Positions 51,333-59,447 of a stretch of DNA of 64,000 bases are shown one piece after another. The translations under genes and the position numbers were made by a program. The stretch is from JAWKUK01 sp041398605 (GTDB taxonomy: Bacteria; Planctomycetota; UBA1135; GCA-002686595): contig JAWKUK010000006.1 of NCBI GenBank assembly GCA_041398605.1, positions 1 through 64,000 on the forward strand, in the 5' to 3' direction. The notes beneath the pieces were generated by a model. The model was not told the origin of the DNA. It did no database searches and worked only from the letters and a program-made list of their open reading frames with translations. Within the stretch, counting starts at the first letter, position 1; every line of letters starts with the position of its first letter.

Positions 51333-52352
51333 ATGAACATGACACCCGTACGACTCCTGGCGCTCGCCGCCTTGACGCTCCCCCTCCCGCTGATCCTTGC
51401 CCACGCCCAAGAGGCCACCGCACAAGAGGGGCGCGGCACCCAGGTCGGGCAGACGCCCGCTTACACGTTCCGTTCGGAGGGGGTCAACCAAGGCGGACTC
51501 AAGAGCCTCGCCGAGCTGCGCGGCAAGCCCGTCCTCGTCGACTTCTGGGGCGTGAAGTGCCCGCCGTGTGTTGGCTTCGCGGTGCCGAAGGGCGTCGAGA
51601 TGCAACGCGAGTACGGCGATGACCTGCAGGTCGTGTTCGTCGAGAGCCAAGGGCACGACCTCCCGACCGTCCAGCGCCTCGCCTACAACTCCAAGTGGAT
51701 GGGCAGCAACGCCGTGTGGACGTCTGAGCGGCCCTTCGACGTCGGCCTCGACGGGATCCCGCATTTTGCCCTCCTGGACGTCGACGGCAAGATCATCCTG
51801 CAGGGCTACACGATGGAGCTGCACAGCCAGCTCGAAGAGCTCGTCGCACAGCAGGTCGCCATCGCGCAGAAGGGGCCGAAGGGCCTCGACAAGGGGCTGG
51901 CGAAGGCCTGGAAGGCGCGCGCGAAGGGCGAGTTCGCCAAGGCCGTCGAGGTCGCCCAAGAGGCGGGCAACAAGGGCGCGGAAGGCGCCGAGGCGTTCAT
52001 CGCGAGCGTCCACACGATGGCGGACCTGCGGCTGCGCCGTATCGAGTGGATGGTCGAGCACGGCCAGGCCAACGCCGCGGCGGCGGCGATCGCGGAGCTC
52101 GCCAAGGCCGTCGGTGACCTCGAAGGGGTCTCAACGCGCGTGGCGGACCTCGCGACGCGCCTCGCGAGCCCGGAGATGAAGGACGAGCTCGAGGCAGCGA
52201 AGCAGCTTGAGAAGCTGGAGGCGACCCTGGCCGAGGACGGCCTCGACGGGCGCGGCTTGGACAAGAAGCTCGAGCGGATCGCCGAGAAGTTCTCTGCGAC
52301 GCACGCGGGCGCGCGCGCGCGCGACCTCGCGGCGCTCATCGCCGCTGGCTGA
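51333..52352 (+). CDS. Secreted TlpA/ResA-type thioredoxin-like protein with helical C-terminus
   Basis: A 339-aa exported protein. Signal peptide: MTPVRLLALAALTLPLPLIL, cleavage near AHAQ. Residues ~45-185 are a thioredoxin-fold domain with LRGKPVLVDFWGVKCPPCVG (redox pair Cys76-x-x-Cys79), LQVVFVESQGHDLPTVQRLA and the cis-Pro segment LDGIPHFALLDVDG. The remainder is Lys/Ala/Glu-rich helical repeats (KGEFAKAVEVAQEAGNKGAE and others), perhaps TPR-like. Probably a periplasmic thiol oxidoreductase. ATG 51333 precedes the signal peptide; upstream the frame runs through the minisatellite. It converges on the sigma54 activator gene, with a terminator hairpin between them. Confidence 0.87.
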   Translation: MNMTPVRLLALAALTLPLPLILAHAQEATAQEGRGTQVGQTPAYTFRSEGVNQGGLKSLAELRGKPVLVDFWGVKCPPCVGFAVPKGVEMQREYGDDLQVVFVESQGHDLPTVQRLAYNSKWMGSNAVWTSERPFDVGLDGIPHFALLDVDGKIILQGYTMELHSQLEELVAQQVAIAQKGPKGLDKGLAKAWKARAKGEFAKAVEVAQEAGNKGAEGAEAFIASVHTMADLRLRRIEWMVEHGQANAAAAAIAELAKAVGDLEGVSTRVADLATRLASPEMKDELEAAKQLEKLEATLAEDGLDGRGLDKKLERIAEKFSATHAGARARDLAALIAAG

Positions 52353-52371
52353 CCTTGCAGCTCGGCGCGGC

Positions 52372-52403
52372 CCGCGGCCGACGGCCCACCGTCGTCGCCG
52401 CGG
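52372..52403. terminator. Bidirectional terminator between convergent genes
   Basis: CCGCGGCCGACGG pairs with CCGTCG-TC-GCCGCGG (two-base bulge) around a CCCA loop, in the 100-bp gap between the thioredoxin-like gene and the sigma54 activator gene. Confidence 0.6.
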
Positions 52404-52452
52404 GTACGCGCCGTTGGCGTGCGATTGGTCTCCATCGCCCGCGGAGAGCGGG

Positions 52453-55400
52453 TCACTCGATGTGCCACTCCTTCAGGCGCTGGTAGACCTTCGCGCGGGA
52501 GATGCCGAGCAGCTCCGCGGCCTTGCGCTTGTCCCCGCCCGTGCGCGCGAGCGCCGCGAGGATCGCCTCCCGTTCGAGCTCCTCGAGGGGCCGCACGAGG
52601 TCCTGCGCGCCACGCGCCTCGGTCGCGGGCGCCGCGCGCACGAGGCTCGGATCCACGACGTCGCCATCGGAGAGGACCAAGAGGCGGGCGACCTCGTTCG
52701 CGAGCTCGCGGACGTTGCCTGGCCACGGCCGCGCAGCGAGCGCAGCGAGCACCTCAGGCGACACCGCGCGTGACCGACCGTCCCGCGCCGCGGCCAGGCG
52801 TGTGAAGTGCGCGACGAGCGCCGGCACGTCCTCCAACCGCTCGCGCACGCTCGGCATCACGACTCGCACCGTGTCGAGCCGGTACATCAGGTCCTCACGG
52901 AAGCGCCCCTCCTGCACTTCCACCGCGAGGTCGCGGTTCGTCGCGGCCACGAGCCGGAAGTCGACCGGTCGCGTCTCCACGTCGCCGATGCGGCGCACCT
53001 CGCGCGTCTCGAGCACACGCAGCAGCTTCGCCTGCTGATCGAGCGGCAGCTCGCCGATCTCGTCGAGGAACAACGTGCCCCCGTTGGCCCGCTCGAAGAG
53101 GCCCTCGCGGTCGCGCTCCGAGCCGGTGAACGCGCCCTTGCGCGAGCCGAACAGCTCGGACTCCAGGAGCGACGCGGGCAGCGCCGCGCAGTTCTCCGCG
53201 ACAAAGGGCCCTTTCACGCGCGGCGACAGCGAGTGCAGCGCGCGCGCGGCGACCTCCTTGCCCGTGCCGCTCTCCCCAGAGACGAGCACCGTCAATTCAC
53301 TCGGCGCGACACGGCGCAGGAGCTTGTGCACGGCGCGCATGGCTTCGGACTCGCCGATGAGGCCTTCGACCGGCGGCACTTGCCCTTGCTGCTCGAGGCG
53401 CCGCTCGACGACCTCCAGGCGCGTCTCGCGCTCGACGACGCGCGCTGCGAGCTCGTCGCGCAGGCTCACGATGCTCTCGAGGCGCCGCACCTGCCGCACC
53501 GCGAGCGCCGCTTGCCCTGCGAGCAGCCCGAGGAGCCGCTCCTCGCGCGGACCGAACGCGCCCGGGCGCCGCCGGTCGTCGACGAGGATCACGCCGCGCA
53601 CACCGACCTCGACGTCAAACGCTTGGCACATCACCGAGCGCAGCTCGAAGGTCATCACGGAGCGCGCATCGCCATAGAGGACGTCTTCGCCCGCGTCCGC
53701 GATCCGCAGCGGGCCGCCCCGCTCCAACGCGGCGCGGACGATCGAGCGCGAATACTCGACCTCGTCCGGCGCCAGGTCGCCGCGCGACGAGTCGAGCGCG
53801 CGATCGAGCGACAGCTCCCCGTGCTCTTCGAGCGCAATGAACCCCCGCTCGCCGCCGGTCACTTCCAACGCCGCGTCGACGATCGCGCCGAGCAGCGTGT
53901 CGAGGTCCTGCTGCTCAACGAGCCGCTCGTTGATGCCCAAAACGGTCAAGACGTCCATCTCGTCCTCGGGTTGATCGCGCCAACGCGCGAGGTCTTCGGG
54001 CCAGGGGTCGGGGAAGCCGAGCAAGTGACGCTCGGAGTACGCTGCTGCCTCGGGGGTCGCGCCGGCGTGGACCCGCTCGAGCGCGCTCTTCGCCAGCGCC
54101 GCCGCGCGTTCGCGCCGGACGGGGTCCGTGTCACGCGCCGCGACCGCGATCGCCGCGCGAGCGCCTCGGTCATCACGCCCGCGCAACACGAGGACACGCG
54201 CGAGCTCCGACACGACGCGCCCATCGAGCTCTGTGTCCGTGAGCGCGGCATACAGGAGGCGATCTTCGGCCAAGAGCGACTCGCTCGCCGCGTCGCTCGC
54301 GTCGGCGGACGTCGCGGGGGCCGGCGCGCCGCGCGCGATCGCGAGCAGCCACTGCGCTTCGTCCGCGACGGTGGCCCGGCCGCCGCCGGTCGCTGCAGCG
54401 AGGGCCCGCTCGAGGTCGGCCACTGCGCCCGCGATATCGCGCGAGCACCACGCCGCGCGCGCGTGCGCGACCAGCGTGCGCGGGTCGGCCGCCTTGCCAG
54501 GCGCACCTGCCGGACCCTCTGCCGGGGCCTGAGCAGCAAGCTCCGTCGCCGCCACGGGCTCGCCGCTGCGCGCGCGCATCTCCTTGAGCCGCGCGTAGAC
54601 GAGCTCTGCTTGGTCCATGCGCCCGAAGCGCGTCAGCGCCTCGGCTGCGCCCTCTAGCTCGATCGACGCAGCGTGCAGGTGCCCCCGCTCCGCGCGCAGG
54701 AGCCCGAGCATCCCGCGCGCCGTGGCCGCCCCAGGCAAGTCCCCGAGGCGTCGACGCGTACCAAACGCCTCGAGCACGAGCGGCTCGGACTCCGCGACGC
54801 GACCGAGCTCGCGCAAGGCGCCCGCGAACGCGAGCCGCGCCTGCGCGAGGATCGCCGCGAGGCCAAGGTCTCGGTACGCGCTGACAGCGCGCTCATAGTG
54901 CTCGAGGCCGCCGCGCAGGTCACCGAGCCGGCGCGCAGCGGTGCCGAGCGTCAGCGCGAGGACCCCCTGCGCAGCGACATTGTCGGACGCTGCGGCGAGC
55001 TCGCGCCCCTTGTGCATCCATGTGCGCACGCGGTCGAGGTCGCCGGCGCGCAGCGCGCTCATCGTCGCGCCGGACAGGACATCGATGCGGACCGCCAGGG
55101 CGCGCGGCTCCGCGTCGTCGGGCACGAACGTCGCGAAGAACTCCTGGGCCAGGTCTTCGACGCGCTGGGTTTCACCCGCATAGAAGGCGGCTTGGAGGCG
55201 CGCTTCGAGCGCGTACACAGCGAGCCCCGCGAGCTCGTAGAGGCGCGCCGCCTCGCCGTAGTCAGCTTGGACCCGCGCGAGCCATGCCAAGACCTCGGAC
55301 TTCGCCGCGCGCGCCGCCGCGCTGCCGCCAAACGCATTCGCCTCTGCGCGCGCGCCTGCCGCGTCACCCAGCTCGACCTTCGCGAAGGCGAGCTCGCGCG

Positions 55401-57303
55401 CGAGCAGCAGCGCCAGAGGCTCCCCCTCGGCCTTGGCAAGCGCGCGAGCCTGCTCGAGCCCGGCCGCGACCCTGGCTGCCAGGCGCCGCGCGGCCAGCGC
55501 GCGCACTTCGTGCAAGATCTGCTCGCTGGCGCCCGCCACCCCCGAGAGGTAGCGCACCGCCCAAGTCGCCTCGACCGAGCGCTCCGATCGCAGCAGCCAT
55601 TCGGAGAGGCGCTGGTAGAGCTGACGGCGCGCGGCCCGCTCGATCCCGAGGTCGAGCGCGCTCGAGCCCGTTCGCACACGCACGACGCGCTGCCCGCCCA
55701 TCTGGAGCGCCTCGACCAGCCCGCGCTCGACCAGCAGCGCGAGGTGCGTCGCGCCCGCTCCAGCGTCGATGACCTCCGTCACAACCTCGGGGGGCGCGGG
55801 TCCGAGCGCGCTCAGCCCCGCGAGGATGAGCCGCGCGCCCTCGGGGAGCGCGCGCTGGGCGCGCGCGTCGACACGGGGTCGGCTGCGCACACACTCGCGC
55901 GCATCGAGGCCTGGCCGAAGCCGCGCGCCATCACCGGCATCGACGACGTCCCCGCGCAGGAAGAGCGCTGCGACCCGGGTCGCAGCTTCAAGGCTCGATC
56001 CGCCCGCCTCGACCTGCAAGGTCTCGGCGAGGGCGTGGAGATCAGACGGCGGTGTGGACGGGAGCGCGCGCGCGAGCTGTCGCTCGACGGCCTCGATCCC
56101 TTGACCTGGAACATCGAGCGCGCCCGCGGCCACGGCGGCCTCAGGCCCGACACAATGCACGAGACCAGAGGCGAGCTCGAGCTCGCCGAGCGCAGTGGCC
56201 ACCAATCCCCCCCACGCACCGGGCTGACCCGACGTGATCAGCGTGGCTCGTTGGGAACGGAGCTCGAGGCGCGCCAGCCATCGGTCGAGCTCAACGGAAT
56301 CGCCGATCGAGCGCAGCTCGAACGCGAGATCGACGTGCTGGACGCGCGCGCCGCGCACGGCGTGCACGAGCGCAGCCTCGCGCGCGAACGCGTCGGCCTC
56401 CTCTCTGGAAGGCAGGCTCCACGTGACGGCCCCGCCCTCCGCCGCGACCTTGGCAAGCTGTGCCGCAAGGAACTCACTCCGGCCTGCTGTATGGGACCAC
56501 GGCGGCGGCTCGAGAGGCAGCTCGCTGGGTGTCGTTTGCAGCCCGAAACGCGCGGCCGCTCGGCGCGCGAACGCACCGGCGGTCGCGGGGCGCTCGAGCG
56601 GGTCACGCTGCAGGAGCTCGGCGATCAAGTCACGCGCGTCCGCTGGGAGCGCTCCGAGCTCGACGCCGGCAGCCGCGAGGAACGGCTCGGCCGGGAAGCG
56701 CCCGTAGAGCTGTGACGGAGGAGGCAACACGACGCCGAGCAGCAAGAGCCAAGTGACGCCGAGGGAGAAGAGGTCCGCGCGGGGGCTCGCGCCGGCGCCA
56801 ACGAGGACCTCGGGCGCGACAAAGCCCAGCGTGCCGCCGGCCTGTGCGCCGCGAGTCACGACGGACAGCCCGAAGTCCGTCAACACGATCCCGCCGTCGC
56901 TGCGCCGTACGAGGTTCCCCGGCTTCAGGTCACCGTGGGTGAAACCGCGCGCGTGCAGCTCATCGAGCGCCAGCGCGATCTCGACCACGAGCGCGCCCGC
57001 CGCGGAGGCATCCAACGGGCCGAGCTGCCCGAGGTCCTCGCCTTCGATCCACTCGCGCGCCAAGTACGCGCCGCCGCGGGGCGTCGTGCCTGCGGCCAGG
57101 AGGCCGGCCAGCCGCGGCGCACGGATGCGCCCGAGGACCGCGAGCTCGCCGCCGAGCCGGCGTGCGTCCCAAACCGAGCGGACGACCACACGCCGTTCAC
57201 CCGCCAGGGCGAGCACGACACACTCGCCGGGACGCGTGGAGAGGACACGTTCGAGGGCGTGCCCGGGCGGGAGATCGAGGCGCGGATCGAAGGTCTCGCT
57301 CAA
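52453..57303 (-). CDS. Sigma54-dependent transcriptional activator with N-terminal kinase-like domain, TPR and GAF modules
   Basis: A ~1616-aa regulator. Residues ~15-270 are a Hanks-type kinase-like domain; the ATP lysine region reads RRVVVRSVWD (Arg for Lys), the catalytic loop is HGDLKPGN (Gly for Arg) and DFG is kept. A long helical TPR region spans ~640-1080, a GAF domain ~1120-1265 (LEVTGGERGFIALEEHGELS). The AAA+ sigma54-interaction domain (~1310-1545) has Walker A GESGTGKE, ELFG, GAFTGS (consensus GAFTGA), LFLDEIGELP, AATNRDL and WPGNVREL. A Fis-type HTH ends the protein (KRKAAELLGISRAKVYQRLK). The frame is open to 57555, but 57304-57447 has poor codon bias and contains the operator at 57324; I therefore chose TTG 57303, with ATG 57447 as alternative. 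Confidence 0.88.
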   Translation of the reverse strand: MSETFDPRLDLPPGHALERVLSTRPGECVVLALAGERRVVVRSVWDARRLGGELAVLGRIRAPRLAGLLAAGTTPRGGAYLAREWIEGEDLGQLGPLDASAAGALVVEIALALDELHARGFTHGDLKPGNLVRRSDGGIVLTDFGLSVVTRGAQAGGTLGFVAPEVLVGAGASPRADLFSLGVTWLLLLGVVLPPPSQLYGRFPAEPFLAAAGVELGALPADARDLIAELLQRDPLERPATAGAFARRAAARFGLQTTPSELPLEPPPWSHTAGRSEFLAAQLAKVAAEGGAVTWSLPSREEADAFAREAALVHAVRGARVQHVDLAFELRSIGDSVELDRWLARLELRSQRATLITSGQPGAWGGLVATALGELELASGLVHCVGPEAAVAAGALDVPGQGIEAVERQLARALPSTPPSDLHALAETLQVEAGGSSLEAATRVAALFLRGDVVDAGDGARLRPGLDARECVRSRPRVDARAQRALPEGARLILAGLSALGPAPPEVVTEVIDAGAGATHLALLVERGLVEALQMGGQRVVRVRTGSSALDLGIERAARRQLYQRLSEWLLRSERSVEATWAVRYLSGVAGASEQILHEVRALAARRLAARVAAGLEQARALAKAEGEPLALLLARELAFAKVELGDAAGARAEANAFGGSAAARAAKSEVLAWLARVQADYGEAARLYELAGLAVYALEARLQAAFYAGETQRVEDLAQEFFATFVPDDAEPRALAVRIDVLSGATMSALRAGDLDRVRTWMHKGRELAAASDNVAAQGVLALTLGTAARRLGDLRGGLEHYERAVSAYRDLGLAAILAQARLAFAGALRELGRVAESEPLVLEAFGTRRRLGDLPGAATARGMLGLLRAERGHLHAASIELEGAAEALTRFGRMDQAELVYARLKEMRARSGEPVAATELAAQAPAEGPAGAPGKAADPRTLVAHARAAWCSRDIAGAVADLERALAAATGGGRATVADEAQWLLAIARGAPAPATSADASDAASESLLAEDRLLYAALTDTELDGRVVSELARVLVLRGRDDRGARAAIAVAARDTDPVRRERAAALAKSALERVHAGATPEAAAYSERHLLGFPDPWPEDLARWRDQPEDEMDVLTVLGINERLVEQQDLDTLLGAIVDAALEVTGGERGFIALEEHGELSLDRALDSSRGDLAPDEVEYSRSIVRAALERGGPLRIADAGEDVLYGDARSVMTFELRSVMCQAFDVEVGVRGVILVDDRRRPGAFGPREERLLGLLAGQAALAVRQVRRLESIVSLRDELAARVVERETRLEVVERRLEQQGQVPPVEGLIGESEAMRAVHKLLRRVAPSELTVLVSGESGTGKEVAARALHSLSPRVKGPFVAENCAALPASLLESELFGSRKGAFTGSERDREGLFERANGGTLFLDEIGELPLDQQAKLLRVLETREVRRIGDVETRPVDFRLVAATNRDLAVEVQEGRFREDLMYRLDTVRVVMPSVRERLEDVPALVAHFTRLAAARDGRSRAVSPEVLAALAARPWPGNVRELANEVARLLVLSDGDVVDPSLVRAAPATEARGAQDLVRPLEELEREAILAALARTGGDKRKAAELLGISRAKVYQRLKEWHIE

Positions 57304-57323
57304 TGAAACGGCGCAGGGTGTGC

Positions 57324-57350
57324 GTCCAGACTCTGGACAGATGTCCAGAG
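57324..57350. promoter_or_regulatory. Triple half-site operator in the divergent promoter region of the sigma54 activator
   Basis: GTCCAGA occurs three times (57324-57330 direct, 57332-57338 inverted, 57343-57349 direct). This yields GTCCAGACTCTGGAC and the perfect 20-bp palindrome CTCTGGACAGATGTCCAGAG (57331-57350). On the minus strand a -10-like TACACT (57354-57349) abuts it, so a bound protein would cover the activator gene's own transcription start. It is related to the palindromes at 8415 and 34678. Confidence 0.6.
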
Positions 57351-57500
57351 TGTAGACCCCTGCGACGGCGCTTGTCTCTCGCTGGGCTCTGAGGGCCCTC
57401 GGGCGCTGCAGACCGGCTAGGCTCAACCAGGAGCTGAGTGCGCCCATCGCCGCTCGCCCCGGACTTGAGTGCTGCCCGCAGGCACGAGCGCCGCGCCCTG

Positions 57501-57516
57501 TGGCGCGGTCTTTGCA
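57501..57516 (+). promoter_or_regulatory. Candidate sigma54 (-24/-12) promoter
   Basis: TGGCGC-GGTCT-TTGCA matches TGGCAC-N5-TTGCA at ten of eleven fixed positions, with GG and GC 10 bp apart. The predicted start is ~27 bp before the ATG at 57554. The operator at 57324 is ~160-170 bp upstream, within the range of enhancer sites. Confidence 0.6.
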
Positions 57517-57553
57517 TGCGGACATCGAACACTGGCCTTCGCACTCGCCCTCC

Positions 57554-59380
57554 ATGACCGCACTCCAGCAAATCCTCGTCCAGCTCTCGCTCAGCGCACT
57601 GACGACGGCCGCGATCGCGCAGCCGACCCAGGCGCCGCCGTCCGTGCCCGGCGTCCCGAGCGCGCTCGAGCCCGTCTCGGTCTTCGCCGGCCCCCCCGGC
57701 GGCGTCGGCGCGATCGAGGTCTACGACGCGACGACCGGGGGGATCCTGTCAGCGCCCAGGAGCCTCGCGAGCATGCGCCTCCTGCCGCTCGACCACTGCG
57801 GCAGGACACAGCTCGAGGAGCTCTTTCCCGAGCGCCCGCGGCGCTTCACCGACCTCCCAGGCACGGCAGCGCGGCTGGCGCTGCCGTTCGGCGCAGGGTC
57901 CCTCTATCGCTTCGAACGCGGCCTCTCAGGCGGCGGCGCGCGCTTCGGATTCCTCCTCGTGCCTGACGGCGCGTTCCCGCGCGTGCTGTTCGAGCTGCCC
58001 GGCCACGGCCCGCTCGCCGAAGACCCGTTCGTGGCGACGATCGCTGTGGCGCCCGACGGTCACGCGCTCCTCGTCGCGACGACCCTGGCCGCCGGCGGCG
58101 ACCTCTTCGAGGTCCCGCTCAAGCGGGGGCTCCCGCAGCTGCGTACCGCGAACGTGCCGCCCCAGGCCTTCTCGGCCGATGGGTTGTGGCTGGCGCGCGA
58201 CTTCGGCTTCGGCGTGTCCCCCGCCGGGATCTGGCGCTTCTCGCGCACGCCGGGCGCCGTCGCGACCAGCGTGGTCGCCGCGGGCGCGCCGACCTGGACC
58301 GGGCAGGCCGTGATGAACCGCTCGCGCCGACACGCGCTCGTGACAAGCGGCACAGACCCATTGCAGCGCGACGCATGGGTCTTCGGGGCGACGGGACCTG
58401 CGGTGCGCGCTTCACGTGCGCCCGCCGCGATCTCGGACGCTGGCGTCGGGGCCATGGCAGAGAGCGGACCATGGATGGCGCTGTCGGACGACGGGACCGT
58501 CGCCGCCTGGTCCGAGGTGACGTTCACCACGAACCCGGTCGGGTCGTTCCGCGACATCCGCATGCAGCGTGTACAGCTCACGGCGCCAGGTCCTGTCGTC
58601 ACCGGCGATAGCATCCTCCTGGACACGCTCGACGAGATCGCGCGCATGATGTTCTTCCGGCCGGACACGCTGATGTTCGCCGCTGGAGAAGCCAACCTGC
58701 CACAAGAGGGCGGCGTCGCGACCGCGGACTTTTTCAGCGCAGAGCTCGCTGCGAACGGCGCGCTCACGGTGGTCAACTTGACGTTGACCTCGGGCGACCC
58801 GACGGTGCCCTTTACCGCCGGACGCCCGACGCTGACGCCCGCATTGGCGCGTGTGCTGCCCGGGAGCCGCGTCGTCATGCACGACGACGCGGACGAAGCG
58901 CTGATGGTGCTCGACCTGACGACGGGATCGTTCCAGACGGTCGAGTCGGACGTGCGCGACCTCTACTGGATCGAGCGCGTCGAGCCCTGGGTCTGCGCTG
59001 CCGTGCGCCGCCGCAACGGGCAGCGGCCGATCGAGGTGCTGCGCTTCAGGGCGGACTTCGCCGGCGCGAGCGTGACGCTCGACCCCGGCTCGCAGAACCA
59101 CGAGTTCAGTTCACCCGTCGTGAGCGGCGGCACGCTCGCATGGATCGAGGCGGTGGCCGGCGTGCAGCACATCGAGCGCGCCGATCCGGCGAACCTCACG
59201 GTCACGACGTGGGCCCAGGGCGCCGGCACGTTCGCGCCGCCGCTGGTGCTCCGTGCCGATGGGGCCGTGCGCTTCGCACGGGCTGCGGCCGGCGGCGGCA
59301 TCGAGAGCCGGACCTGGCACATTGCCGGGCCCGACACGACGCTCATGCACCCGCTGCGCCCAGGCCATTGGCTGCCGTGA
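57554..59380 (+). CDS. Secreted protein, probable WD40/TolB-like propeller, unknown function
   Basis: A 608-aa exported protein. Signal peptide: MTALQQILVQLSLSALTTAA, cleavage near IAQ. The body has no catalytic motif and reads as beta-propeller repeats of the TolB/WD40 type (FVATIAVAPDGHALLVATTL, QAFSADGLWLARDFGFGVSP, WMALSDDGTVAAWSEVTFTT, DLYWIERVEPWVCAAVRRR). Its C-terminus lacks the shared domain of the proteins at 8530 and 34838. The ATG overlaps by position the far upstream ATG of the divergent activator frame, another reason to shorten the activator. It is preceded by the best sigma54 promoter match in the window, so it is probably controlled by the divergent activator. Confidence 0.78.
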   Translation: MTALQQILVQLSLSALTTAAIAQPTQAPPSVPGVPSALEPVSVFAGPPGGVGAIEVYDATTGGILSAPRSLASMRLLPLDHCGRTQLEELFPERPRRFTDLPGTAARLALPFGAGSLYRFERGLSGGGARFGFLLVPDGAFPRVLFELPGHGPLAEDPFVATIAVAPDGHALLVATTLAAGGDLFEVPLKRGLPQLRTANVPPQAFSADGLWLARDFGFGVSPAGIWRFSRTPGAVATSVVAAGAPTWTGQAVMNRSRRHALVTSGTDPLQRDAWVFGATGPAVRASRAPAAISDAGVGAMAESGPWMALSDDGTVAAWSEVTFTTNPVGSFRDIRMQRVQLTAPGPVVTGDSILLDTLDEIARMMFFRPDTLMFAAGEANLPQEGGVATADFFSAELAANGALTVVNLTLTSGDPTVPFTAGRPTLTPALARVLPGSRVVMHDDADEALMVLDLTTGSFQTVESDVRDLYWIERVEPWVCAAVRRRNGQRPIEVLRFRADFAGASVTLDPGSQNHEFSSPVVSGGTLAWIEAVAGVQHIERADPANLTVTTWAQGAGTFAPPLVLRADGAVRFARAAAGGGIESRTWHIAGPDTTLMHPLRPGHWLP

Positions 59381-59405
59381 GGCAGGGGCCGGGGTCCCGA
59401 GAGTT

Positions 59406-59428
59406 GGGGTCCCGGGGGCCGGGACCCC
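59406..59428. terminator. Bidirectional terminator between convergent genes
   Basis: GGGGTCCCGG pairs perfectly with CCGGGACCCC around a GGG loop, in the 67-bp gap between the propeller gene and the haloperoxidase-like gene. The surrounding sequence repeats related GGGGTCCC units. Confidence 0.6.
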
Positions 59429-59447
59429 GGAGACCCCGGGCGCTCGC

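Noticed and set aside
54673..56715. 680-codon plus-strand frame inside the sigma54 activator gene
   Set aside because: Arg/Ala-rich shadow of the minus-strand gene, which has recognisable AAA+, GAF, TPR and kinase-like domains.
57447..57555. ATG 57555 as start of the sigma54 activator
   Set aside because: It would overlap the divergent gene's start codon and run through an operator with atypical codons.
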